A DNA stretch of 6,475 nucleotides from Chloroflexota bacterium (GTDB taxonomy: Bacteria; Chloroflexota; Dehalococcoidia; Lucifugimonadales; Lucifugimonadaceae), in assembly GCA_016189845.1 (NCBI GenBank), contig JACPRT010000172.1:1-6475 (forward strand), in the 5' to 3' direction. A model generated the notes under the pieces. It saw only the letters and a list, made by a program, of their open reading frames with translations. It was not told the DNA's origin and did not search any database. The position numbers and the translations under genes are program-made. Each line of letters starts with the position of its first letter. Within the stretch, counting starts at the first letter, position 1. Below, one piece after another: positions 1 to 5,845 of this stretch.

Positions 1-201
1 CACGTAAAAGAGCGCTCCTCGCGATCTACAGATCTTCCGGATCTCCCTTGCGAGGACCAGCAACTCGCCAGCCGCCATCTGCTTCTCGCGAAGCTGGACC
101 AGGTTGACGCCGCCCCGTACAGCCGCGTCGACAGCGTCTGGCAGCGACACGCCGGAGGCGACAGGTCCCCCGGCGACCAGACAGAGGATCGGGCGGCGCA
201 A
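1..201 (-). CDS. thiE: Thiamine-phosphate synthase ThiE, N-terminal part, cut by the window edge
   Basis: ThiE joins the pyrimidine (HMP-PP) and thiazole phosphate to give thiamine monophosphate in the cytoplasm. The 67 visible residues match the start of the TIM barrel: first strand PILCLVAGG (residues 4-12), helix DAVDAAVRGGVN (22-33), then LVQLREK (34-40). Q36, R38 and K40 of that motif correspond to the residues that hold the pyrophosphate in known ThiE enzymes. Next comes a helix (AGELLVLAREIRKICR), and the window ends at GALFYV, just before the usual ND. The frame carries no ATG or GTG between a stop near 392-394 and the conserved part. Two TTG codons are possible starts: 199-201, giving MRRPILCLV and the usual ThiE length before the first strand (chosen), and 253-255, four bases after the thiG stop, adding an 18-residue Pro/Ala repeat. 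Neither has a clear ribosome binding site, so translation may be coupled to thiG. Identity is firm; the start is not. LCLVAGG replaces the commoner LYLVTDR. Confidence 0.9.
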   Translation of the reverse strand, partial: MRRPILCLVAGGPVASGVSLPDAVDAAVRGGVNLVQLREKQMAAGELLVLAREIRKICRSRGALFYV

Positions 202-212
202 TATCGGACGGT

Positions 213-257
213 GCGATGCCGGCAGAGGCGTTGCCGGCCGGGGCGATGCCGGCAAGC
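213..257. repeat. Three tandem copies of a 15-bp unit between thiG and thiE
   Basis: Plus-strand units are 213-227 (gcgatgccggcagag), 228-242 (gcgttgccggccggg) and 243-257 (gcgatgccggcaagc). The first 12 bases are identical in the outer copies; the middle copy differs at two of those 12. The unit is five codons long, so in the thiE frame it reads as PASPR / PATPL / PASHR. It lies between the thiG stop and the conserved beginning of ThiE, where it could be an N-terminal extension or just an expanded spacer. Confidence 0.8.
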
Positions 258-259
258 GG

Positions 260-1069
260 CTACGCGCTCGCGCGGAGGACCGGGGCGACGCCTTCGGTCG
301 GGCTCGAAGCGACGGCCGCCTCTCGCCGCGGCATGCGGCCGGCCAGGAACGCAGTGCGACCCGCCTCGACCCCGAGCCTGAACGCCTCGGCCATCAGCGC
401 CGGGTTCCTGGCCTGGGCGATCGCGGTGTTCACAAGAACTGCATCCGCGCCCATTTCGAGGACACGCGACGCGTCGGACGGCACACCCAGGCCCGCATCG
501 ACCACGACCGGTACGCTGGCCCTCTCGATGATGATCGCGATCTCCTCGGCCGTGAGGATCCCCTGGCCGGAGCCGATCGGTGAGCCCAGGGGCATGACGG
601 TGGCACACCCGAGATCTTCCAGCCTCTGCGCGAGGACCGGGTCCGCGTGGATGTACGGCAGCACGACGAACCCGTCCTTGATCAGCTTCTGGCACGCCTC
701 GAACGTGCCGACCGGATCGGGCAGCAGGTATTTGGGATCCGGGATTACCTCTACCTTGATCCAGTTGGAACCCGTCACCTCGCGGGCGAGGCGGGCTGTG
801 AACACGGCCTCTTCGGCTGTCTTGCAACCTGCGGTGTTCGGGAGGATCTGGTACCGGTCCCAGTCGATGTAGTCCAGCACCGTCTTCTCATTCGGGTTGT
901 CGAGGTTCAGACGGCGGATAGCGACGGTTATGATCTCCGTCCCGGACGCTTTGACGGCGGCCGCCAGGTCGTCCATAGACCGGTGCTTCCCGGTGCCCGT
1001 CATCAGGCGCGACCGGAACTTCCTGCCGGCGATTACAAGTGGGTCGTCCTGTGGGACTGCGGTCTGCAT
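260..1069 (-). CDS. thiG: Thiazole synthase ThiG
   Basis: ThiG builds the thiazole ring of thiamine from 1-deoxy-D-xylulose 5-phosphate, dehydroglycine (or glycine imine) and the thiocarboxylate of the carrier ThiS. The 269-residue product is slightly longer than the usual ~255. It shows the family signatures in order: [18 protein letters not shown] (11-28), [12 protein letters not shown] (42-53), [15 protein letters not shown] (75-89), [10 protein letters not shown] (102-111), VLPYIHADP (136-144), [13 protein letters not shown] (158-170), [15 protein letters not shown] (186-200) and [10 protein letters not shown] (209-218). K105 in NWIKVEV is at the position of the lysine that forms the imine with the sugar phosphate. 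The GSGQG and DAGLG loops fit phosphate binding. The ATG at 1067-1069 is preceded by GGGAG with 7-nt spacing; a longer frame to 1276 would run backwards through the riboswitch and was refused. The C-terminal tail after residue 250 is Ala/Ser-rich and not conserved. No thiS is seen next to it. Confidence 0.97.
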   Translation of the reverse strand: MQTAVPQDDPLVIAGRKFRSRLMTGTGKHRSMDDLAAAVKASGTEIITVAIRRLNLDNPNEKTVLDYIDWDRYQILPNTAGCKTAEEAVFTARLAREVTGSNWIKVEVIPDPKYLLPDPVGTFEACQKLIKDGFVVLPYIHADPVLAQRLEDLGCATVMPLGSPIGSGQGILTAEEIAIIIERASVPVVVDAGLGVPSDASRVLEMGADAVLVNTAIAQARNPALMAEAFRLGVEAGRTAFLAGRMPRREAAVASSPTEGVAPVLRASA

Positions 1070-1076
1070 GCATGGT

Positions 1077-1178
1077 CTCCCTTCGCTGGCATTACCCAGT
1101 GCAGGTTCTATGGGTCGTCCCGACGCGTCGGGACCTCTCAGCCTGGCCCCGGCCAAGCTCCCCAGGTTCCTAACCTCG
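1077..1178 (-). ncRNA. TPP riboswitch (THI element)
   Basis: Read on the minus strand, the segment has the conserved core of the thiamine-pyrophosphate aptamer in the right order: CUGGGGAGC, then GGCUGAGA (pyrimidine-sensor arm), then GACCC closing the P2 stem with GGGG, then GAACCUG and ACUGGGUAAUGCCAGCG (pyrophosphate-sensor arm), then AAGGGAG. An extra stem in the P3 region is a perfect 18-nt palindrome at 1117-1134 (gtcccgacgcgtcgggac). The 3' end of the aptamer, AGGGAG at 1077-1082, is also the Shine-Dalgarno sequence of thiG. Ligand binding should therefore hide the ribosome site: translational repression. There is no intrinsic terminator between aptamer and start codon, which supports that reading. 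The 5' boundary is approximate. Confidence 0.97.
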
Positions 1179-1186
1179 TGTCTCAG

Positions 1187-1213
1187 ATTATGCGCCCGCA
1201 GACGGCCAGTCAA
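1187..1213 (-). promoter_or_regulatory. Promoter of the thiG-thiE transcript
   Basis: On the minus strand, TTGACT (1208-1213, 5 of 6 with the sigma-70-type -35) is followed after 15 bp by CATAAT (1187-1192, 5 of 6 with the -10). Initiation would be expected near 1180, just before the first helix of the riboswitch, which fits a leader consisting of little more than the aptamer. The 15-bp spacer is short, so this is a good candidate rather than a certainty. Confidence 0.6.
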
Positions 1214-1410
1214 ACGTGGCGGTCGCATGTCGTGGCATGTACCTGTATCCCCGCGTGAATTTGCGCGGGCGTCCATGCATCCAGAACTGCGGGACGAACG
1301 TATGTGTGACAGGCGGCCCGTCTATATCTGTCGCGGGTTTCGTTGCGGCCGACGAAAAACGTAATCGGACGGGCGGTGAGTACGCATTCCTCAGGTGATC
1401 CCCTAACAGG
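1214..1410. other. Intergenic stretch between the two divergent promoters
   Basis: This lies upstream of both the thi promoter and the transporter promoter. Both strands were read; short open frames here resemble no known protein (in particular not ThiS, whose C-terminal Gly-Gly is missing) and have no convincing ribosome site. The only clear structure is a hairpin, cccgcg / cgcggg (1250-1255 and 1264-1269, 8-nt loop). A direct repeat gcatgt also occurs twice near 1225-1240. An operator could sit here, but none can be named. Confidence 0.5.
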
Positions 1411-1440
1411 TTGACACCGGGAGAAATGCCATGCTAAGGT
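1411..1440 (+). promoter_or_regulatory. Promoter of the ABC-importer operon
   Basis: A perfect -35 hexamer TTGACA (1411-1416) is followed after 18 bp by TAAGGT (1435-1440), which fits the relaxed TANNNT -10 common in GC-rich bacteria. Transcription would start near 1447, leaving a leader of about 200 nt before the solute-binding-protein gene. It is the best forward promoter found upstream of that gene. Confidence 0.6.
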
Positions 1441-1449
1441 GCGCTGCCA

Positions 1450-1607
1450 GCGCACGGGTTGATGGTGTTTCGTCCGTGCGCGTTTCAGTATTTAGGGTAT
1501 TTTCGCCCGTACTGAGACGGCCCCGAAGCGGGCAGCGAGTCCGCGGCGGGAGGAGGGTGGGGCCGAGCAGAGCGCCTACCTGAAATGAGGGGCTGGAGCA
1601 TTCCCTC
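1450..1607 (+). other. Structured 5' leader with four successive inverted repeats
   Basis: Between the promoter and the binding-protein gene lie, in order: GCGCACGG / CCGTGCGC (1450-1457 with 1474-1481); TCAGTA / TACTGA (1485-1490 with 1510-1515) with an inner GGGT / GCCC pairing; CGGCCCC / GGGGCCG (1518-1524 with 1559-1565) with an inner GCGG / CCGC (1528-1531 with 1541-1544); and GAGGG / CCCTC (1587-1591 with 1603-1607). All outer stems are perfect. The arrangement suggests a structured untranslated RNA. It matches no riboswitch class that could be recognised by eye, and the high GC content raises the chance-pairing background. Confidence 0.45.
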
Positions 1608-1647
1608 GGGTGTCGTAGTCGGAGATCGTTCAGTGACGGAGGACAGT

Positions 1648-3729
1648 ATGTTGATTCGCTCGCGCGTGTCCCGTCTGACAGCGCTCTTGCTGCTGGCCGG
1701 CGGGCTTCTTTCGACGGTGGCGATCGCGTGCGGCGGCGAAGAGCCGACCGCCGTGGCGCGACCGGCGGCGACAGCCACGACCGCGCCGGTCGTTCAGCCG
1801 ACGGCGACCACGGCCGCGGCGACTGCGGCGCCTGCGCCTGTGGCGACCGCCACAACGCGGGCGACCGCAACCGCGGCGCCGCAGGCCACGAACACACCCG
1901 CGCCGACGGTGTCTGCGCAGTCGGGTGAGGTTGTCTTCGCAATCCCGCAGATCTTCCCGATCGCGGGTCAGACCTGGCTTGCACCATACTCGGCGACACG
2001 GCCCATAGGCATCACGGACCCGATGTACACTTACGACCCCAAGACGGGCGATCCGATGTCGTCCGAGGGGGCAGTCATGGACAGTTGGAAGGTGTCGGCC
2101 GACGGCCTGACGCTGACCATGACCGTCCGGCCCAACATCCCGTGGAACGCGCCCAAGGGCCGGGAGTTCATTCAGCCACAGCTAGGCAACGTGACCGCGC
2201 AGGACATTGCGGATTTCCTCAACACCTGCAACGCGACCACGCAGCCCGACACGACGTGTGGCGACGCCGGTGACTTCGCGGCGTATGGCTTCGAGGCGAA
2301 GGTCATCGACGCCAAGACCATCGAGCAGAAGCTCACGTCGCCGACCTACTTCTGCACGCCGTACTCAGAGTTTGGTTGTCTGAGCGCGGCCCAGCACCCA
2401 TCACTCACCCTGCGATCGATCAAAATCCAGGGGAGAACGCTGGCACAGGCATACGGAATCGGCAGCGGCCCCTTCGTCAGCGGAGAGTGCATCGAGGGCA
2501 ACCGATGCGAGTCTTACGCGATTCCCAAGCACTGGTACAAGACCGCAGAAGTCGGGAAGATTACGTTAGTCCAGGCGCCAGAGGCGCAGACCCGTATCGC
2601 GATGCTGCAGGCCGGCCAGGCCGACATGGCCTCCGCCGACTTCAAGAACGTCCCGGCGATCATGGCCGACTTCAACTCTGGCAAAGGCAAGATCCGGTTC
2701 CTGCAGTTGCAGGTTGGCGACCTGATTGGTCAGTCGATCATCTACTCGGGGAACCTCTGGGAATTGAAGAACGCCCGTACCGGCGACGACCTGAACCCTT
2801 GGAATAGCCCGGTCTACGCGAAGGACTATGCGTGGATCGGCGACATCTGGCAGGAACTGCAGCCAGACAAGGTCAAGTACAAGGACACCGACAACCCGCC
2901 GGGCATGACCGACATGGAACAGGCCCGATTGGTCCGCCTGGCGATGGGCACCGCGATCGACCGCAAGTCGATTAACAAGAACATCCTGGGTGACCTGGGC
3001 GACGTGCTCTACTCCGAGTACGCCGGTCCGGGATACCCGGGCTGGGACCCGAAGCGGAACTCGGGCGTCTGGGACTACAAGGGCGACAAGATAGCCGCAA
3101 CGGGCACGCAGCAGCCGGTCGCGTGGGAGTTGAAGGATGGCGACGTCGCCACCGCTAACCAGCTCCTCGATACGGCAGGCTACAAGAAGGACTCGAGCGG
3201 CAAGCGGCCGATCTCGGACTTCAACCTGAACGTGTACTCGGCGGAGGCCGGTGACGTAGGGTTCACCGTGGCGGACAACGTCGTCTCGGTCTGGAACGGT
3301 CTGGGAGTGAAGGTCGAGCAGCGTCTGGAGGCGTATGGCGCAGTCATCAGCCCGCGCATGCGCCTGCGAGAGCAGTTCTGGCCGGTGATCAAGAACGGAG
3401 ACGTGAACTCGAACGTCTGGCCGCTCAACTGGCCGAACCCGGTCGTCGACTCGTCGTTGAGCCGGCCCGGCTGGGGCGTGGGGTTCGAGACGCCCTACAC
3501 CGCGGCCGCCGCCCTGAAGCTTAAGGCGGAGCGTGACCAGGCCAAGGCCGCCGAACAGCACCTCGCGGTGATGGACTACATGGTCTACTGGCAGCTGTAC
3601 AACGGCCTCTTCCAGGTGCCGCGAGGAGTTCTCGTCGGACCCAAGATCAAGTCGTGGAACAACCGCTACGAACACTACGGTGGCTCGGACGGATCAAACC
3701 ATCCGGAGTACATCGTCCTGAACAAGTAG
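1648..3729 (+). CDS. ABC transporter substrate-binding lipoprotein, family 5 (peptide/nickel type)
   Basis: Extracytoplasmic binding protein that captures a substrate and delivers it to the Dpp/Opp-type permeases encoded downstream. The 693-residue product starts with a signal peptide (RSRVSRL, then a hydrophobic run ending AIAC) with lipidation expected at C28. A Thr/Ala/Pro-rich linker of about 60 residues (29-92) follows, then the SBP family-5 fold: MDSWKVSADGLTLTMTVRP (144-162) and NVTAQDIADFLN (181-192) are the familiar W-x-VS-xDGL-T and T-A-x-D signatures. LVRLAMGTAIDRKSIN further on is the usual helix before the second lobe. Six cysteines occur after the anchor, in three close pairs (194/204, 236/244, 281/287). 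It is longer than typical DppA/OppA (~540), partly because of the linker. The ATG at 1648 has GGAGG 5 nt upstream; an ATG at 1585 would put 21 polar residues before the signal and has no suitable ribosome site. Oligopeptide is the family default; the true substrate cannot be read from sequence. Confidence 0.95.
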   Translation: MLIRSRVSRLTALLLLAGGLLSTVAIACGGEEPTAVARPAATATTAPVVQPTATTAAATAAPAPVATATTRATATAAPQATNTPAPTVSAQSGEVVFAIPQIFPIAGQTWLAPYSATRPIGITDPMYTYDPKTGDPMSSEGAVMDSWKVSADGLTLTMTVRPNIPWNAPKGREFIQPQLGNVTAQDIADFLNTCNATTQPDTTCGDAGDFAAYGFEAKVIDAKTIEQKLTSPTYFCTPYSEFGCLSAAQHPSLTLRSIKIQGRTLAQAYGIGSGPFVSGECIEGNRCESYAIPKHWYKTAEVGKITLVQAPEAQTRIAMLQAGQADMASADFKNVPAIMADFNSGKGKIRFLQLQVGDLIGQSIIYSGNLWELKNARTGDDLNPWNSPVYAKDYAWIGDIWQELQPDKVKYKDTDNPPGMTDMEQARLVRLAMGTAIDRKSINKNILGDLGDVLYSEYAGPGYPGWDPKRNSGVWDYKGDKIAATGTQQPVAWELKDGDVATANQLLDTAGYKKDSSGKRPISDFNLNVYSAEAGDVGFTVADNVVSVWNGLGVKVEQRLEAYGAVISPRMRLREQFWPVIKNGDVNSNVWPLNWPNPVVDSSLSRPGWGVGFETPYTAAAALKLKAERDQAKAAEQHLAVMDYMVYWQLYNGLFQVPRGVLVGPKIKSWNNRYEHYGGSDGSNHPEYIVLNK

Positions 3730-3770
3730 CGTCCTGATCCAAGACACCAGTCATTGGGACCAGCTAGAAC

Positions 3771-3805
3771 ACGGGAGGTCCCGGGCAGTATCCGGGACCT
3801 CCCGT
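3771..3805 (+). terminator. Strong hairpin after the binding-protein gene, possible partial terminator
   Basis: A perfect 14-bp inverted repeat, acgggaggtcccgg (3771-3784) and ccgggacctcccgt (3792-3805), with a 7-nt loop gcagtat, begins 42 bp after the stop codon at 3729. No T-run follows (cgttagtgtg), so it is not a textbook intrinsic terminator. In binding-protein operons a hairpin in this position commonly protects the upstream message or lets only part of transcription through, giving more binding protein than permease. It could be either here. Confidence 0.65.
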
Positions 3806-3859
3806 CGTTAGTGTGCCGGTTCAACCGCCTGCGCAATCCGTCATTCCGGACCGGCCGTA

Positions 3860-3888
3860 TGGACCGGGTGTGAAGAATTGCCTATGAT
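3860..3888 (+). promoter_or_regulatory. Possible internal promoter before the permease genes
   Basis: TGGACC (3860-3865, 4 of 6 with TTGACA) and TATGAT (3883-3888, 5 of 6 with TATAAT) are separated by 17 bp. They lie after the hairpin at 3771-3805 and 57 bp before the permease start. If real, the permeases could be expressed independently of the binding protein. The -35 is weak, so this is tentative. Confidence 0.35.
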
Positions 3889-3945
3889 TGCGTGTCGTTC
3901 CGGATACCACCCATGGGCCACCGGCTGGCGTTGTGAGGAACAGAA

Positions 3946-4896
3946 ATGCAACGGTTCCTGATGCGGCGGGCAGTCACCTCGCTCGTCTCCGTTTTCGGAG
4001 CGACGATCGTGGTGTTTACGCTGATACATCTGGGCCCCGACCCCCGCCTGCTCTTCGTACCGGACAGCGGGTACGGAATGTCAGAGGCGCAGTGGCAGAA
4101 ACTGGGCGATAAGCTCGGCTTCAATGACCCGGCGCCGATCCAGTACCTGAACTGGGTTGGACGTATAGTAAGGGGAGACCTTGGCGTCTCACTTGCCCAG
4201 ACGCGACCCGTCTCACAAATCATAGGCAGCAAGATCGGCGCCACCGTACAGCTCGCGATAGGCGGATGGATCTTCGCCGTGCTGCTGGGCGTGACCATGG
4301 GTGTCGTCGCGGCGGTCAAGCGCGGCACCGTCTGGGACTACATCGCGCGGGGGCTGGCCGTCATCGGAATCGGAGCGCCCGCCTTCGTGACTGGCCTCTT
4401 CCTGATCCTGATTTTCGCGGTCAAGCTGCAGTGGCTGCCCCCTGCCACGCGACCCGCCGAATTCGACATCCGGTATTTCATCTTGCCGTGTATCGCCCTT
4501 GGATGGCCCGCCGCCGCCGGTCTGATGAGATTGGTCAGAACGTCCATGTTGGACGTTCTGGATTCCGAGTACATCAAGCTGGCGAGAGCTAAGGGGGTCT
4601 CCTCCCGGTCTGTGATATGGAAGCATGCGCTGCGCAACTCGATGGTTGCGCCGCTGACGTCGATGCTGATTTTATTCGCGAACTGGCTCAACGGCGCCCT
4701 TGTGATCGAGGTCATATTCGCGTGGCCCGGTATCGGGTTCACCGCTCTCTTCACCGCAGTGAACAACAACGACTTCCCCGTCCTGATGGGCACCGTCTTC
4801 GTATTCATATTCCTGTTCCTGGTGTTCTCGTTCGTGGCCGACATCGTGTACATGATCGTCGACCCACGCGTGCGTTTGGGTGAGACGGCAAGCTAG
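3946..4896 (+). CDS. ABC transporter permease, DppB/OppB type
   Basis: One of two inner-membrane subunits forming the translocation channel of a peptide/nickel-class importer. The 316-residue length is normal for the family. The N-terminus MQRFLMRRAVTSLVSVFGAT leads into the first membrane helix (about 9-30), followed by an external loop with the typical GDLGVSLAQTRPV (77-89). Five further hydrophobic segments lie near 100-124, 135-158, 176-196, 237-259 and 279-304. The cytoplasmic EAA loop that docks on the ATPase is clear: SEYIKLARAKGVSSRSVIWK (207-226), then HALRNS. It ends FAWPGIGFTALFTAV and DPRVRLGE, as DppB-type proteins do. The ATG is preceded by GAGGAA (3935-3940). It follows the binding-protein gene after 216 bp and is 27 bp from the next permease gene, so the two permeases are surely co-transcribed. 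Naming it DppB, OppB or GsiC would over-specify the substrate. Confidence 0.97.
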   Translation: MQRFLMRRAVTSLVSVFGATIVVFTLIHLGPDPRLLFVPDSGYGMSEAQWQKLGDKLGFNDPAPIQYLNWVGRIVRGDLGVSLAQTRPVSQIIGSKIGATVQLAIGGWIFAVLLGVTMGVVAAVKRGTVWDYIARGLAVIGIGAPAFVTGLFLILIFAVKLQWLPPATRPAEFDIRYFILPCIALGWPAAAGLMRLVRTSMLDVLDSEYIKLARAKGVSSRSVIWKHALRNSMVAPLTSMLILFANWLNGALVIEVIFAWPGIGFTALFTAVNNNDFPVLMGTVFVFIFLFLVFSFVADIVYMIVDPRVRLGETAS

Positions 4897-4923
4897 TTCC
4901 GGATCAGTGCGAGGAAACGATCG

Positions 4924-5841
4924 ATGGCGCTTCAGAATGCGAAGGTAGGCTCGGTAACCCAGGATGCGCCGTCACCAGGCGTGGGGAGGATCCTGCTCCG
5001 GGCCTGGTGGGTGATGCGTCGATACCCGTTGATCCCGGCAATCATCCTCGTAGTGCTGGTCTTTTCTGCGATATTCGGGCCCTTGGTCGCACCCTACCCG
5101 GCCAATAGTGGCGAATTGAACGACAAGCTGCTGCCGCCTCTATCGCGTGGCATCGACGGCGGGTTCCATCTCCTGGGCACCGATCACGTCGGCCGGGATG
5201 AGTTCAGCCGCCTTATGGGCGGATCGCGCATCACGCTGTCGATCGCCGCGATCGCCCTTTCGGTAGGTATCACAGTCGGGACGACGCTCGGGCTCGTTTC
5301 CGGGTTCTTCGGGGGTTTCGTCGACGAGATCATCACCCGGATGGTCGACATCTGGTATGCATTACCGTTCCTTCTGGTCGCCCTCATCATGACCTTCATA
5401 TTCGGAAAGAGCCTGAGCGTCATGCTGACCGTGTTGGCCCTGATCGCATGGGCCGGGTTCGTGAGGATCATCCGGGCTCAGGTGCTGGTCCTGCGTGAGA
5501 TGGACTACGTCGACGCGGCCCGCATCGCCGGGGCGACGAACGTGCGTATACTCTGGAAGCACATCTTCCCGGGAATCGTCAACACTGCCGTCGTTATCGC
5601 TTCAATCAGCGTCGGAGGTCTGATCCTGGCGGAAGCCACGCTAAGCTTCGTCGGCGCCGGCATTCAGCCGCCCACGCCGGCCTGGGGCGTCATGGTGAAC
5701 GACGGACGGAGTTACCTGCAGTCGGCCTGGTGGCTGGTCGGAATGCCAGGGATCGCCATCTTCATGGTGGTCATTTCTCTGAATTTCCTGGGCGACTGGC
5801 TACGCGACCGGTTGGACCCGACGCTGCGCCAGATCGACTAA
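4924..5841 (+). CDS. ABC transporter permease, DppC/OppC type
   Basis: Partner permease of the DppB-type subunit, completing the heterodimeric membrane channel. It has 305 residues, within the family range. A polar N-terminus of about 33 residues is followed by the OppC N-terminal helix (PLIPAIILVVLVFSAIFGPL, 35-54), then APYPAN and the hallmark FHLLGTDHVGRDEFSRLMGG (81-100). Membrane helices follow around 102-128, 146-164, 166-182, 220-236 and 270-290. The EAA loop is EMDYVDAARIAGATNVRIL (192-210) followed by WKHIFPGIVN. The C-terminal EATLSFVGAGIQPPTPAWG and NFLGDWLRDRLDPTLR are textbook for the family. GAGGAA (4911-4916) sits 7 nt before the ATG. No DppD or DppF ATPase gene follows: after a 4-bp gap the next gene points the other way. 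Confidence 0.97.
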   Translation: MALQNAKVGSVTQDAPSPGVGRILLRAWWVMRRYPLIPAIILVVLVFSAIFGPLVAPYPANSGELNDKLLPPLSRGIDGGFHLLGTDHVGRDEFSRLMGGSRITLSIAAIALSVGITVGTTLGLVSGFFGGFVDEIITRMVDIWYALPFLLVALIMTFIFGKSLSVMLTVLALIAWAGFVRIIRAQVLVLREMDYVDAARIAGATNVRILWKHIFPGIVNTAVVIASISVGGLILAEATLSFVGAGIQPPTPAWGVMVNDGRSYLQSAWWLVGMPGIAIFMVVISLNFLGDWLRDRLDPTLRQID

Positions 5842-5845
5842 CCGA

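Noticed and set aside
216..872. Plus-strand open frame opposite thiG
   Set aside because: Antisense to a highly conserved thiazole synthase; Ser/Arg/Ala-rich with no domain and no ribosome site.
1117..1134. 18-bp perfect palindrome as a regulator operator
   Set aside because: It lies inside the TPP aptamer where an extra stem in the P3 arm is commonly found, so RNA folding explains it.
1070..1276. Upstream extension of thiG to 1276
   Set aside because: The extension would translate the TPP riboswitch; the internal ATG at 1069 has a well-spaced GGGAG and gives the family's normal N-terminus.
1210..1455. Small minus-strand open frame as a possible thiS upstream of thiG
   Set aside because: No ubiquitin-like sequence and no C-terminal Gly-Gly; it overlaps both promoters.
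1585..1647. Upstream ATG for the binding-protein gene at 1585
   Set aside because: It would place polar residues before the lipoprotein signal peptide and lacks a properly spaced ribosome site; the ATG at 1648 has GGAGG at 5 nt.
2566..3675. Long open frame on the minus strand (369 codons) opposite the binding-protein gene
   Set aside because: Its composition is that of an antisense shadow in GC-rich DNA (Arg/Val/His-rich, no recognisable motif), while the plus strand encodes an unmistakable family-5 binding protein.
3841..4328. Minus-strand open frames across the start of the first permease gene
   Set aside because: Antisense shadows of a clear DppB-type permease; no motif and no start signal.
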